Source: Cryobacterium mannosilyticum
GTDB lineage: Bacteria > Actinomycetota > Actinomycetes > Actinomycetales > Microbacteriaceae
Direction of reading: 5' to 3'
Assembly (NCBI RefSeq): GCF_004402705.1
Contig: NZ_SOFM01000007.1
Coordinates: forward strand, 248,001-312,000
Length of the DNA: 64,000 nt
Below are positions 47,294 to 54,459 of the stretch, one piece after another. Both the position numbers and the translations under genes were made by a program. The first letter of the stretch is position 1. Every line of letters starts with the position of its first letter. Under the pieces are notes generated by a model that saw nothing but the letters and a program-made list of their open reading frames with translations, made no database searches and was not told where the DNA came from.

Positions 47294-48232
47294 CTAGCTC
47301 TCGTCGCGCTCCCCGCGGGCCACCCGGCGCGGATCGAGGGGCTCAACGATTGCGGCGGCGTCCAGTGCCCCGTGGCCGGAGGCACTTGCCGTCGTGAATG
47401 CGGCCAGGGAGGCCGCTGCAACGGGGGTGGGAACGTGCCACTCAGCGGCCGCGTTGACCGAGAGCCTCAGATCCTTGGCGGCCATGTCGACGGCGAACCT
47501 TGGGGCGAGGTCGTCCGCGACCATCCAGTCCAAGCGCAGGTCGGCCTGAACAGACCAGCCCCCCGTCGTGCGCAGGGCCTCCGTGAACCGGTCAGCGGGG
47601 ATCCCTGCCCGTCGGGCGAGGACGTAACCTTCGGCGAGGATGGCGAGGTTGCTCATCCCGACGAGGTTGGAGACGAGCTTGAAGATCGTGGCGCCTTCGA
47701 CGGACCCCATGTCGTAGACATCGTTCGACAATACCTTCAGGAGCGGAGCGAGACGCTCGATGTCCGCGGTGGAACCGCCGACAAAGGCGGGAATCTCCCC
47801 CTTCTCGGCATGTGCCGGCGTCTTGCCGACGGTGCAGGCAACGAACGACGCCGACGTGGACGCTGCGATCATGTCACTGATCCGACGAGAGGTCGCGGGG
47901 TCGATCGTTGACAGGTCGACCGCGATCGAACCCGAGGCGAGATTCGGGGCCTGCTCGGCCCAGAACTTCTCCACCAGTTCGGGGGTGGGCAAAGAGGAGA
48001 ACACCACCGCGGACCCGGTGACGGCATCCTTCGCGGACGAGGCGGCGGCGGCGCCGGCCGCGGTAGTGCGGTCGATCGCTGGGCCGTTGAGGTCGAAGAC
48101 GCGCATGGTCCATCCGGCCGTGGCGAGGTTTCGGGCGATTGCTCCGCCCATGGCACCCAGGCCGACGAAGCCGATGCTGTCGCTCGGGACGAGGGGGCTC
48201 ATCGATGCGGGTGACTGAATCTGACTGGGCAT
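47294..48232 (-). CDS. yihU: Beta-hydroxyacid dehydrogenase family, probable sulfolactaldehyde reductase (YihU role)
   Basis: The 312-aa protein has the Rossmann motif IGFVGLGAMGGAIARNLA, the catalytic lysine Lys185 in GATIFKLVSNLVG, and the VPTPVAAASLAAF end typical of the family. Ordinary 3-hydroxyisobutyrate dehydrogenases read SGG in the substrate loop. Here residues 135-142 read VGKTPAHA, like the GRTxxxA motif of E. coli sulfolactaldehyde reductase, with Lys for Arg. Divergent placement from the DeoR regulator and an operator-like site shared with the kinase operon tie it to the cluster. It would reduce sulfolactaldehyde to 2,3-dihydroxypropanesulfonate. GGAGGA precedes the ATG at 48232. 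Confidence 0.75.
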   Translation of the reverse strand: MPSQIQSPASMSPLVPSDSIGFVGLGAMGGAIARNLATAGWTMRVFDLNGPAIDRTTAAGAAAASSAKDAVTGSAVVFSSLPTPELVEKFWAEQAPNLASGSIAVDLSTIDPATSRRISDMIAASTSASFVACTVGKTPAHAEKGEIPAFVGGSTADIERLAPLLKVLSNDVYDMGSVEGATIFKLVSNLVGMSNLAILAEGYVLARRAGIPADRFTEALRTTGGWSVQADLRLDWMVADDLAPRFAVDMAAKDLRLSVNAAAEWHVPTPVAAASLAAFTTASASGHGALDAAAIVEPLDPRRVARGERDES

Positions 48233-48539
48233 CCGGTTCCTCCGTAAAGCAGCGCGGCTACCGGGCTGCCGCGGGTCGCGGGGCCTAGCTGCGCTGACCG
48301 TTCGACCATATCCTACTTTGGGATATCACGAACAATATTGTGTTTGTTTTTTACCATAGTCGCCGACCCGGAGGCAGCCCCGGTCGCGCCAACCGAAGGA
48401 TCCTCACGGCCTGTGATCGGGACTTCCCGGTGGCCCACGCAGGTTGAGGTCCCACCTCAAGCGGGAGTTTGTGAGAAGATTGTGACATTCGCGCAGGTTT
48501 GATCGAAAAGTTGTTGCCCATCGAAAGGACGTCATCGGA
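48233..48539. promoter_or_regulatory. Divergent control region of the reductase and DeoR genes
   Basis: This 307-base stretch has no gene. The part nearest the reductase is strikingly AT-rich (48300-48358) and holds the inverted pair ATATCC/GGATAT (about 48308-48326) and the 18-bp site described separately. Nearer the regulator, TTGAGGT-CCC-ACCTCAA (48444-48460) forms a 7-bp hairpin. GAAAGGA at 48522-48528 is the probable ribosome binding site of the DeoR gene. Confidence 0.6.
48331..48348. promoter_or_regulatory. Candidate sulfoglycolysis operator 1 (reductase promoter)
   Basis: AACAATATTGTGTTTGTT shares 13 of 18 positions with the site at 49543, following AACAA-N5-TGTTTGTT. It sits about 100 bases upstream of the reductase start in the divergent promoter region. 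The DeoR protein encoded next to it is the obvious candidate ligand. Confidence 0.55.
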
Positions 48540-49370
48540 ATGAGCCCTGAATCCATGCGCTACACCGGCGCCCCTGCGCGCCGCGCGGCGATTGTCGACA
48601 GGGTTCGCGCCACGGGCTTCGCCTCGATCGCGGACCTCTCCGAGCGCCTCAACGTCTCGGAGATGACCGTGCGACGCGATGTGCGGAGGCTCCAGGACGA
48701 CGGTGACGCCGTGGCGGTGCACGGGGGCGTGCGTCTTCGACTTGCCGAGACGGACGACGATCCGGATGCCCCCGGGTACAACGGGCGGGAGAGCGCCCGC
48801 AACGCGGCCAAACGAACGGTCGGCCGGGCCGCGGCCGAGTGCGTGCTCCCCGACGACGTGATTGCAGTCGACGCCGGCACGACGACGATGGAGCTCGCCC
48901 GAGCCCTGTCCTCGGATTTTCACGGGACGGTCATCACCCATTCGCTCCCCGTCATCAACCGACTCCTCGATCAACCCGCAGCGACCGTCATCGCCCTGGG
49001 CGGCGATCTGCACCGGGCAAGCCGCGCCCTCGTGGGTTCGGCAACCGTCGAGATGGCGCACCGCTATCGCGTGAGAACGTTCTACCTGGCCGCCGCCGCG
49101 GTCGACGAGCGTGGCGTCTACGCCTCGGCCGACGTCGAGAGGCTCGTCAAGCTGGAGCTCATGGACATCGCGGACCGGGTCGTGCTCCTCATCGACCATG
49201 GCAAGTTCGCGGCTCGCGGGCCGGTGTTCCTCTGCGACTGGGGCCGGCTGTCCGCTGTCGTCACCGATCGCCAGCCGCCGGCCGGGATTGCCGCGCGCCT
49301 CCTGGCCGACGGAATCGACCTGGTGCTGCCGGCCGAGTCAGAGCACGAGGACACTGCCGCCGAGAACTGA
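48540..49370 (+). CDS. DeoR family regulator of the sulfoquinovose cluster
   Basis: The 276-aa protein has a DeoR helix-turn-helix (RRAAIVDRVRATGFASIADL, then LNVSEMTVRRDVRRLQDDGD), the HGGVR linker and a C-terminal sensor domain with VIAVDAGTTTMELARAL and FYLAAAAVDERGVYA. In E. coli the yih genes are controlled by a DeoR-family repressor (YihW/CsqR) that responds to sulfoquinovose. The position between the reductase and kinase genes supports the same role here, with sulfoquinovose or a phosphorylated intermediate as inducer. ATG at 48540, and ATG at 48555 is an alternative. Confidence 0.85.
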   Translation: MSPESMRYTGAPARRAAIVDRVRATGFASIADLSERLNVSEMTVRRDVRRLQDDGDAVAVHGGVRLRLAETDDDPDAPGYNGRESARNAAKRTVGRAAAECVLPDDVIAVDAGTTTMELARALSSDFHGTVITHSLPVINRLLDQPAATVIALGGDLHRASRALVGSATVEMAHRYRVRTFYLAAAAVDERGVYASADVERLVKLELMDIADRVVLLIDHGKFAARGPVFLCDWGRLSAVVTDRQPPAGIAARLLADGIDLVLPAESEHEDTAAEN

Positions 49371-49542
49371 CGTTGCCGCTGAACACCCCGCGCACTCGTC
49401 TTGATCCTCGCAGATTCACCCCGTGGCCGGCTTTTCGTCACCGGGACGTCTCGTCGAGCGCCCGCGCCGCAACCACCGATGAGTCACGGCGTCGGGATGC
49501 CCCGCGCCACCCGTTGGGTCTGGCGGCGCCATGTTGTTGCTA

Positions 49543-49560
49543 AACAAACAACTGTTTGTT
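49543..49560. promoter_or_regulatory. Candidate sulfoglycolysis operator 2 (kinase operon promoter)
   Basis: AACAAACA-AC-TGTTTGTT is a perfect 8-bp inverted repeat, 103 bases before the kinase ATG. TAAAAT (49573-49578) and TAGAGT (49583-49588) just downstream are possible -10 elements, so a bound repressor would block the promoter. It is related to the site at 48331. The surrounding region 49520-49600 is AT-rich compared with the flanking genes. Confidence 0.65.
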
Positions 49561-49662
49561 CTATGACTCGCATAAAATGGGGTAGAGTCAACAATTAGCG
49601 CAGCGTGTTACCGCAGAATCAGTGGCAGCCCCGTGTTCGCGCTACTTCCCGGAGGTGCAAGG

Positions 49663-50607
49663 ATGCCCAGTCTGTTTCAGGTTGTCTGCGTCGGAGTCGT
49701 GACCATCGACGCCCTGGCGCTCGTGGACCGGTATCCGGCCGCGGACGAACGCGTCGTCGGAGATCAGATCGCCATCGTCGGAGGCGGCCCCGCGGCCAAC
49801 GCAGCGGTCGTGCTTGCCCGCCAGGGCATTCCGGTTGCGTTCGTCGGCCGGGTCGGTGCCGACTCCGCGGGTGAGCAAGCCGTGCGGCTGCTCGAACTGG
49901 AGGGCGTCGATGTCTCCGGCGTCATGCGCGACGCAGCCACCCCGACCCAGGCTTCGTGCGTCGTGGTCTCCACGGAGAACAAGACACGGGCGATCTCCAC
50001 ACTGGCCGTCCCGCCCCTCCCGTCGCTCGCCGAGATGGGGTCCCGGGCCGTCGAACTCGTCCGGTCGGCCGAGTGGGTGCACACCGATCACCTGGGGTTC
50101 GGCCCGGTCGCCGACCTGCTCTCCACGATGAGTCCGTCGGATCGTCCACGCCTCGCGGTCGATGCCGGCAACCAGGTCGCCGCACTCGACGTCTCCCTGC
50201 TCGACCTCTACATCCCCACCACCACGTCGCTGGCCGCGCAATATGGCCAGCCGGATACCGACCACGGGGTCGAGGAGGCTGCGCGTCTCGCGCTGGCCGA
50301 GGGCGCCCGCGCCGTCGTGGCCACGAACGGCTCCGAAGGATCGACCGCCTGGTGGTCGGCGCAGTTCGCGCCGGGCAGGGAGCCGGGCCGGGTGCACGTG
50401 TCGGCAGCGACGGGGATCGACATCCTCTCCACCCTGGGCGCCGGGGACGTGTTTCACGGCGCTTTGCTCTCCGCCCTCTGCCGCGGCCTCGACTGGCCCG
50501 AGGCCCTTCGACAGTCCAACGACACCGCGGCACTGTCCTGCCGCGCCCTTGACGGGCGGAGTGCCGTTCCCACCCTCGACGAGCTGCTCACACTCTCGCC
50601 CCGATAA
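49663..50607 (+). CDS. yihV: PfkB family sugar kinase, probable 6-deoxy-6-sulfofructose kinase (YihV role)
   Basis: The 314-aa ribokinase-family kinase has the N-terminal sugar-binding segment IAIVGGGPAANAAVVLARQG and the ATP/anion-hole motif STLGAGDVFHGALL with catalytic base Asp262. In sulfo-EMP this enzyme phosphorylates sulfofructose at C1. The sequence alone says only sugar kinase. The function comes from the co-directional aldolase and sulfoquinovose isomerase genes. I chose the ATG at 49663 (MPSLFQVVCVG) with GGAGGTG upstream. The GTG at 49633 adds ten unconserved residues. Confidence 0.82.
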   Translation: MPSLFQVVCVGVVTIDALALVDRYPAADERVVGDQIAIVGGGPAANAAVVLARQGIPVAFVGRVGADSAGEQAVRLLELEGVDVSGVMRDAATPTQASCVVVSTENKTRAISTLAVPPLPSLAEMGSRAVELVRSAEWVHTDHLGFGPVADLLSTMSPSDRPRLAVDAGNQVAALDVSLLDLYIPTTTSLAAQYGQPDTDHGVEEAARLALAEGARAVVATNGSEGSTAWWSAQFAPGREPGRVHVSAATGIDILSTLGAGDVFHGALLSALCRGLDWPEALRQSNDTAALSCRALDGRSAVPTLDELLTLSPR

Positions 50608-50677
50608 CCAGACCACGGCGTGCCCTGTCCTCGGCGCGCCGGTCCATCACTCAATTCCTACGAAGGAGAACAGAAAC

Positions 50678-51577
50678 ATGACCCTCTCACCCACCCTCAC
50701 CACCGCAGCCTGCACGCTGCAGGACATCGCACGTCCCTCCGGCGGATTCGCGATGCTCGCCGTCGACCAGCGGGAAGCCCTGCGCAACATGTTCACGGCA
50801 GCCGGCGCCAAGGCCCCGGTCAGCGATCAGACCCTCACCGACTTCAAGGTGCTCGCAACCCAGATCGTCAGCCCCTACGCATCCGGGGTGCTCGTCGACC
50901 AGCAGTTCTCCTACGACGCCGTCCTCGCCGCCAACGCCGTTGACCCGTCCTGTGCGCTCATCGTTGCCGCCGACGACTTCCTGCCCGGGAACGGAATCCC
51001 GGTTGACAGCGTGCAGATCGACCGCGCGATCGACCCCGCAGCGCTTCGGGCCGCCGGCGTCAAGGCGCTCAAGCTCCTCGTGCTGTGGCGCTCCGACGAG
51101 TCCGCCGAGCAGCGCACGGAAATGGTCGCCGAATTCGGTGCACTGTGCCGCGGAGCCGGTCTGCTCAGCATCATCGAGCCCGTCGTCCGCCCTCCCCGCC
51201 GCGGAGCGGCCTTCGATCGGGAAGCCGCGATCCTCGCGGCCGCAACCGAGCTGGGCAACACCGGAGCCGACCTGTACAAGGGTGAGATGCCCTACGGGGC
51301 ACAGGCCAACGACAAGACCCTCTTCGACGCCTGCCGCCGACTTGACGGGGAGCTGAACATGCCGTGGGTGATCCTCTCGTCGGGAGTCGACGCCGACATA
51401 TTCGGGAAGGCCGTGCGCATCGCCGTCTCGGCAGGCGCCTCGGGGTTCCTGTCCGGCCGCGCCGTCTGGGCGTCGGTCGTGGGGGCAGCGGATCCCGCGA
51501 CGATGCTCCGGGACGTCTCGGTGCCGCGTCTCAAGCGACTCGGCGAGGTCGTCGACGAGGCACTGGCGGCGCGCTGA
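50678..51577 (+). CDS. yihT: 6-deoxy-6-sulfofructose-1-phosphate aldolase (YihT)
   Basis: The 299-aa class I aldolase of the LacD/YihT type cleaves sulfofructose-1-phosphate to DHAP and sulfolactaldehyde. The Schiff-base lysine is Lys201 in GADLYKGEMPYG (Lys193 in E. coli). LKLLVLWRSDES and LLSIIEPVVRPP are the conserved barrel strands, and FAMLAVDQREALRNMF opens the barrel. Tagatose-bisphosphate aldolase (LacD) is the alternative, but the neighbouring isomerase settles the pathway. GAAGGAG precedes the ATG at 50678. The stop overlaps the isomerase ATG by one base. Confidence 0.9.
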   Translation: MTLSPTLTTAACTLQDIARPSGGFAMLAVDQREALRNMFTAAGAKAPVSDQTLTDFKVLATQIVSPYASGVLVDQQFSYDAVLAANAVDPSCALIVAADDFLPGNGIPVDSVQIDRAIDPAALRAAGVKALKLLVLWRSDESAEQRTEMVAEFGALCRGAGLLSIIEPVVRPPRRGAAFDREAAILAAATELGNTGADLYKGEMPYGAQANDKTLFDACRRLDGELNMPWVILSSGVDADIFGKAVRIAVSAGASGFLSGRAVWASVVGAADPATMLRDVSVPRLKRLGEVVDEALAAR

Positions 51578-52881
51578 TGACTATCACCGAACAGACCACC
51601 ACGCAGCTCAGCACGGATGCCGCGATGTCCCCTCTCCTGAACTGGATCGGCAACCCGGCACACACCCGGTGGCTCGAAACCGAACTTGACCGGATCCTCG
51701 AGTTCGGCCGCAACGGCAAGGTCACCAACGGCTTCGGCTGGATCAGCAACACCGGCGGCATCCGCGAGGAGATGGGCACTCACCTGTGGATCACCGCCCG
51801 GATGGTGCACGTCTACGCGGCCGCGGCCGTCATGGGCCGCCCCGGGGCACGCAGCCTGGCCGCCCACGGCATCGAGTGCCTGACCAACGGCATCCTTCGC
51901 GACCGCGTGAACGGCGGCTGGTTCGCCTCCGTGGCCAACGAGGGCGACCAGGTCATCGACCGCAAGAAGGAGGCTTACGCCCACATGTTCGTCGCGCTGG
52001 GCGCGGCGAGCGCGACCGCCGCCGACATCCCTGGCGCTCGGGAACTGCTCGACCTGGCCATCGACGCCGTCAACACCCATTTCTGGTCTGACACCGAGAA
52101 CATGTGCCTGGACAACTGGGACGAGGCCTTCACCGAGTGCGACGACTACCGCGGCGGCAACGCCAACATGCACGCGGTCGAGGCCTTCCTGATCCTCCAC
52201 GACGTCACTCACGACGACGTGTGGCTTGACCGCTCGATCTCGATCGCGTCACTGCTCATCCACAAGGTCGCCCGCAGCAATCATTACCGGGTCAACGAGC
52301 ACTTCGACCAGCAGTGGAACCCGATTCTCGACTACAACAAGGACGCGCCCGGCGACCGGTTCCGCGCGTTCGGCGGCACCCCGGGTCACTGGGTCGAATG
52401 GGGTCGCCTCCTGGTGCAGCTGCGCGCCACCCTGCTGGCCGAGGGCAAGACCCCGCCATCCTGGCTCGTCGAAGACGCCGAAGGTCTCTTCAACGGCGCC
52501 GTGCGCGACGCCTGGTCCACCGACGGCGCCCCCGGCTTCGTCTACTCCGTCGACTGGGAAGGCAAGCCGGTGATCCGCTCCCGGATTCGCTGGGTCATCG
52601 TCGAGGCGATCGGCTCGGCGTACGCACTTCACCAGGTGACCGGCGACGCCAAGTACGCCGCCTACTACCAGGAGTTCTGGGACTACTGCCGCGACTACCT
52701 CATGGACTACGAGACCGGTTCCTGGTGGCAGGAGCTGAACGAGAAGAACGAGGTATCGAGCCTGGTCTGGAACGGCAAGCAGGACATCTACCACCTGCTG
52801 CACTGCCTGCTCGTCCCCCGGCTGCCCCTGACCCCGGGCCTGGTCCCGGCGCTGGCGGACGGTCTGCTCGACCACATCTAG
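51577..52881 (+). CDS. yihS: Sulfoquinovose isomerase (YihS, AGE superfamily)
   Basis: The 434-aa alpha/alpha-barrel isomerase converts sulfoquinovose to sulfofructose, the entry step of sulfo-EMP. The three catalytic histidines are His199 (NANMHAVEAFL), His271 (GGTPGHWVEWGRL) and His406 (QDIYHLLHCLL). Their spacings, 72 and 135 residues, equal those of E. coli YihS (His176, 248, 383). Long segments match YihS as I recall it, for example EEMGTHLWITARM, HYRVNEHFDQQWNP and WWQEL. It has about 20 extra N-terminal residues. The ATG at 51577 overlaps the aldolase TGA. Confidence 0.93.
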   Translation: MTITEQTTTQLSTDAAMSPLLNWIGNPAHTRWLETELDRILEFGRNGKVTNGFGWISNTGGIREEMGTHLWITARMVHVYAAAAVMGRPGARSLAAHGIECLTNGILRDRVNGGWFASVANEGDQVIDRKKEAYAHMFVALGAASATAADIPGARELLDLAIDAVNTHFWSDTENMCLDNWDEAFTECDDYRGGNANMHAVEAFLILHDVTHDDVWLDRSISIASLLIHKVARSNHYRVNEHFDQQWNPILDYNKDAPGDRFRAFGGTPGHWVEWGRLLVQLRATLLAEGKTPPSWLVEDAEGLFNGAVRDAWSTDGAPGFVYSVDWEGKPVIRSRIRWVIVEAIGSAYALHQVTGDAKYAAYYQEFWDYCRDYLMDYETGSWWQELNEKNEVSSLVWNGKQDIYHLLHCLLVPRLPLTPGLVPALADGLLDHI

Positions 52882-52956
52882 ATCGGATCATCGCGCCGGC
52901 CGGCAACCGGCGCGCGCACGACCGCGCCACCACCTGGCGCGCGCAGAACCCAACCT

Positions 52957-52984
52957 CGTCGTCGCCCCACCCGGGGCGACGACG
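52957..52984. terminator. Intra-operon hairpin before the transporter gene
   Basis: CGTCGTCGCCCC (52957-52968) and its exact complement (52973-52984) form a 12-bp stem with an ACCC loop. A second stem, GCGCCGG/CCGGCGC, lies just upstream near 52890-52912. They occupy the 126-base gap between the isomerase and transporter genes, 23 bases before the transporter ATG, and could act as partial terminator or mRNA stabiliser that sets lower or separate expression of the distal genes. Confidence 0.55.
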
Positions 52985-53007
52985 GTCATCAAAGAAGAGG
53001 ACAAGAA

Positions 53008-54459
53008 ATGGGTGTTTCAACACAGACCGGCGGGGCCGTATCCACGGGCCTGCAGCCGGTTCTCAGCCTCAGGGAGAAGCTCGGCTACGGTTCCGGCGAC
53101 GTCGGGTTCAACTTCCTGTTCGACATGGGGCAGCTGTACCTGCTGAAGTTCTTCACGGACGCGCTCGGGATCAATCCCGCCATCGCGGGCACCATCTTTC
53201 TTGTCGCGAAGATCTGGGATGCCTTCGCCGACGTAGCGGTGGGCACCTGGGTGGACAACCGCACGAAGCTCGGCAAACGCGGCAAATACCGCTCTTTCAT
53301 TTTTTACGCGACCATTCCTCTGGCATTGATGCTGATCGCGTCGTTCCAGATTCCCGACTTCTCCCTGACCGGGCGCACCATCTGGGCCTTCGCCGTCTAC
53401 ATGCTGTTCGGCACCGCCTACTCCATCGCGAACATCCCCTATGGCGCCCTGGTGCCGGCGATGACTCGCAACCTGCAGGAACGTTCCGTGCTGTCCTCGC
53501 TCCGCCAGGGTGGAGGCACCCTCGGCCTGCTGATCTCGACAGTGGTGTTCTGGCCGATCGTGAATGCCTTCGACGACCAGGCTCAGGGCTACACCGTGGC
53601 AGTGACGGTGTTCGCCATCGCGGGGACCGTGATGATCTACGTGATGTACAACAACGTTCAGGAACGATTCGTCGGCAGCCCTCAAGGTGTGCAGGTCGCG
53701 GCCCCGAAGGTGCCGCTTTCCAAGCAATACCGCCTGCTGTTCTCGAACCGTCCGTTGATGGGCTTGTGCCTGGCCAACCTGGCCATCTTCTCCGCCTTCA
53801 ACGTGCGGATCGCGGTGCAGGTGTACTTCACCGAGTACAACCTGGGCGACACCTGGGCGCTCTCATTCATCGGCCTCTTCGCGATCGCCTGGGTCTTCCC
53901 CGGCGTCGCGATCACCCCGTGGCTGACCCGACGTATCGGCAAACGCCAGACCTACATCCTCGGCTGTGCCATCTGGTTCATCGCCGATTTCCTCGCCTTC
54001 TTCGTGGTGCACGACACGCTCACGCTGGTGATCCTGTCCAGCTTCACCTTCTTCGGCAGCGCGCTTCCGAACAGCCTCAACTGGGCCATGGTGTCCGACA
54101 CCGTCGAATACGGGGAGTGGAAGTCAGGCATCCGCAGCGAAGCCCTCACCTACTCGGCGTTCACCTGGTTTCGCAAACTGTCCCAGGCCATCGCCGGTTT
54201 CATTCCAGGTGTCGTGCTGGCCCTCGTCGCCTACGCCCCCAACGTGGCACAACAGTCCGAAGGTGCCCTGTTCGGCATCCGCGCACTGATGTTCCTCTAC
54301 CCGATGGCCATGTCGATCTTCGCGATCATTGCCATCTGGTACGTCTACAAGCTCTCCGACGAGCGGTGTGTCGAAATTCAGGAGGAACTGCACGTTCGAC
54401 ACGCCCAGGAAGCCGGCGACGAATCCTCCGATCTGACTGGAACCCTGGTGACCAAGTGA
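53008..54459 (+). CDS. GPH-family sugar transporter (YihO/YicJ-like)
   Basis: The 483-aa protein has twelve helices. It belongs to the glycoside-pentoside-hexuronide:cation symporters, with GYGSGDVGFNFLFDMGQLYLL at the start and the signature AKIWDAFADVAVGTWVDNR. E. coli YihO and YihP (sulfoquinovose cluster) and YicJ (xyloside cluster) are all in this family. Here it probably imports sulfoquinovose or its glycoside by cation symport. AAGAAGAGGA precedes the ATG at 53008. The TGA shares a base with the GH31 ATG. Confidence 0.87.
   Translation: MGVSTQTGGAVSTGLQPVLSLREKLGYGSGDVGFNFLFDMGQLYLLKFFTDALGINPAIAGTIFLVAKIWDAFADVAVGTWVDNRTKLGKRGKYRSFIFYATIPLALMLIASFQIPDFSLTGRTIWAFAVYMLFGTAYSIANIPYGALVPAMTRNLQERSVLSSLRQGGGTLGLLISTVVFWPIVNAFDDQAQGYTVAVTVFAIAGTVMIYVMYNNVQERFVGSPQGVQVAAPKVPLSKQYRLLFSNRPLMGLCLANLAIFSAFNVRIAVQVYFTEYNLGDTWALSFIGLFAIAWVFPGVAITPWLTRRIGKRQTYILGCAIWFIADFLAFFVVHDTLTLVILSSFTFFGSALPNSLNWAMVSDTVEYGEWKSGIRSEALTYSAFTWFRKLSQAIAGFIPGVVLALVAYAPNVAQQSEGALFGIRALMFLYPMAMSIFAIIAIWYVYKLSDERCVEIQEELHVRHAQEAGDESSDLTGTLVTK

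Noticed and set aside
48233..48539. tRNA or small RNA gene in the reductase-DeoR gap
   Set aside because: No cloverleaf or CCA-type end; the hairpins present are short and fit a promoter region.
52314..54458. Extension of the GH31 ORF upstream to 1,472 residues
   Set aside because: The extra 700 codons overlap the isomerase and transporter genes in another frame; the ATG at 54459 gives the normal GH31 length.
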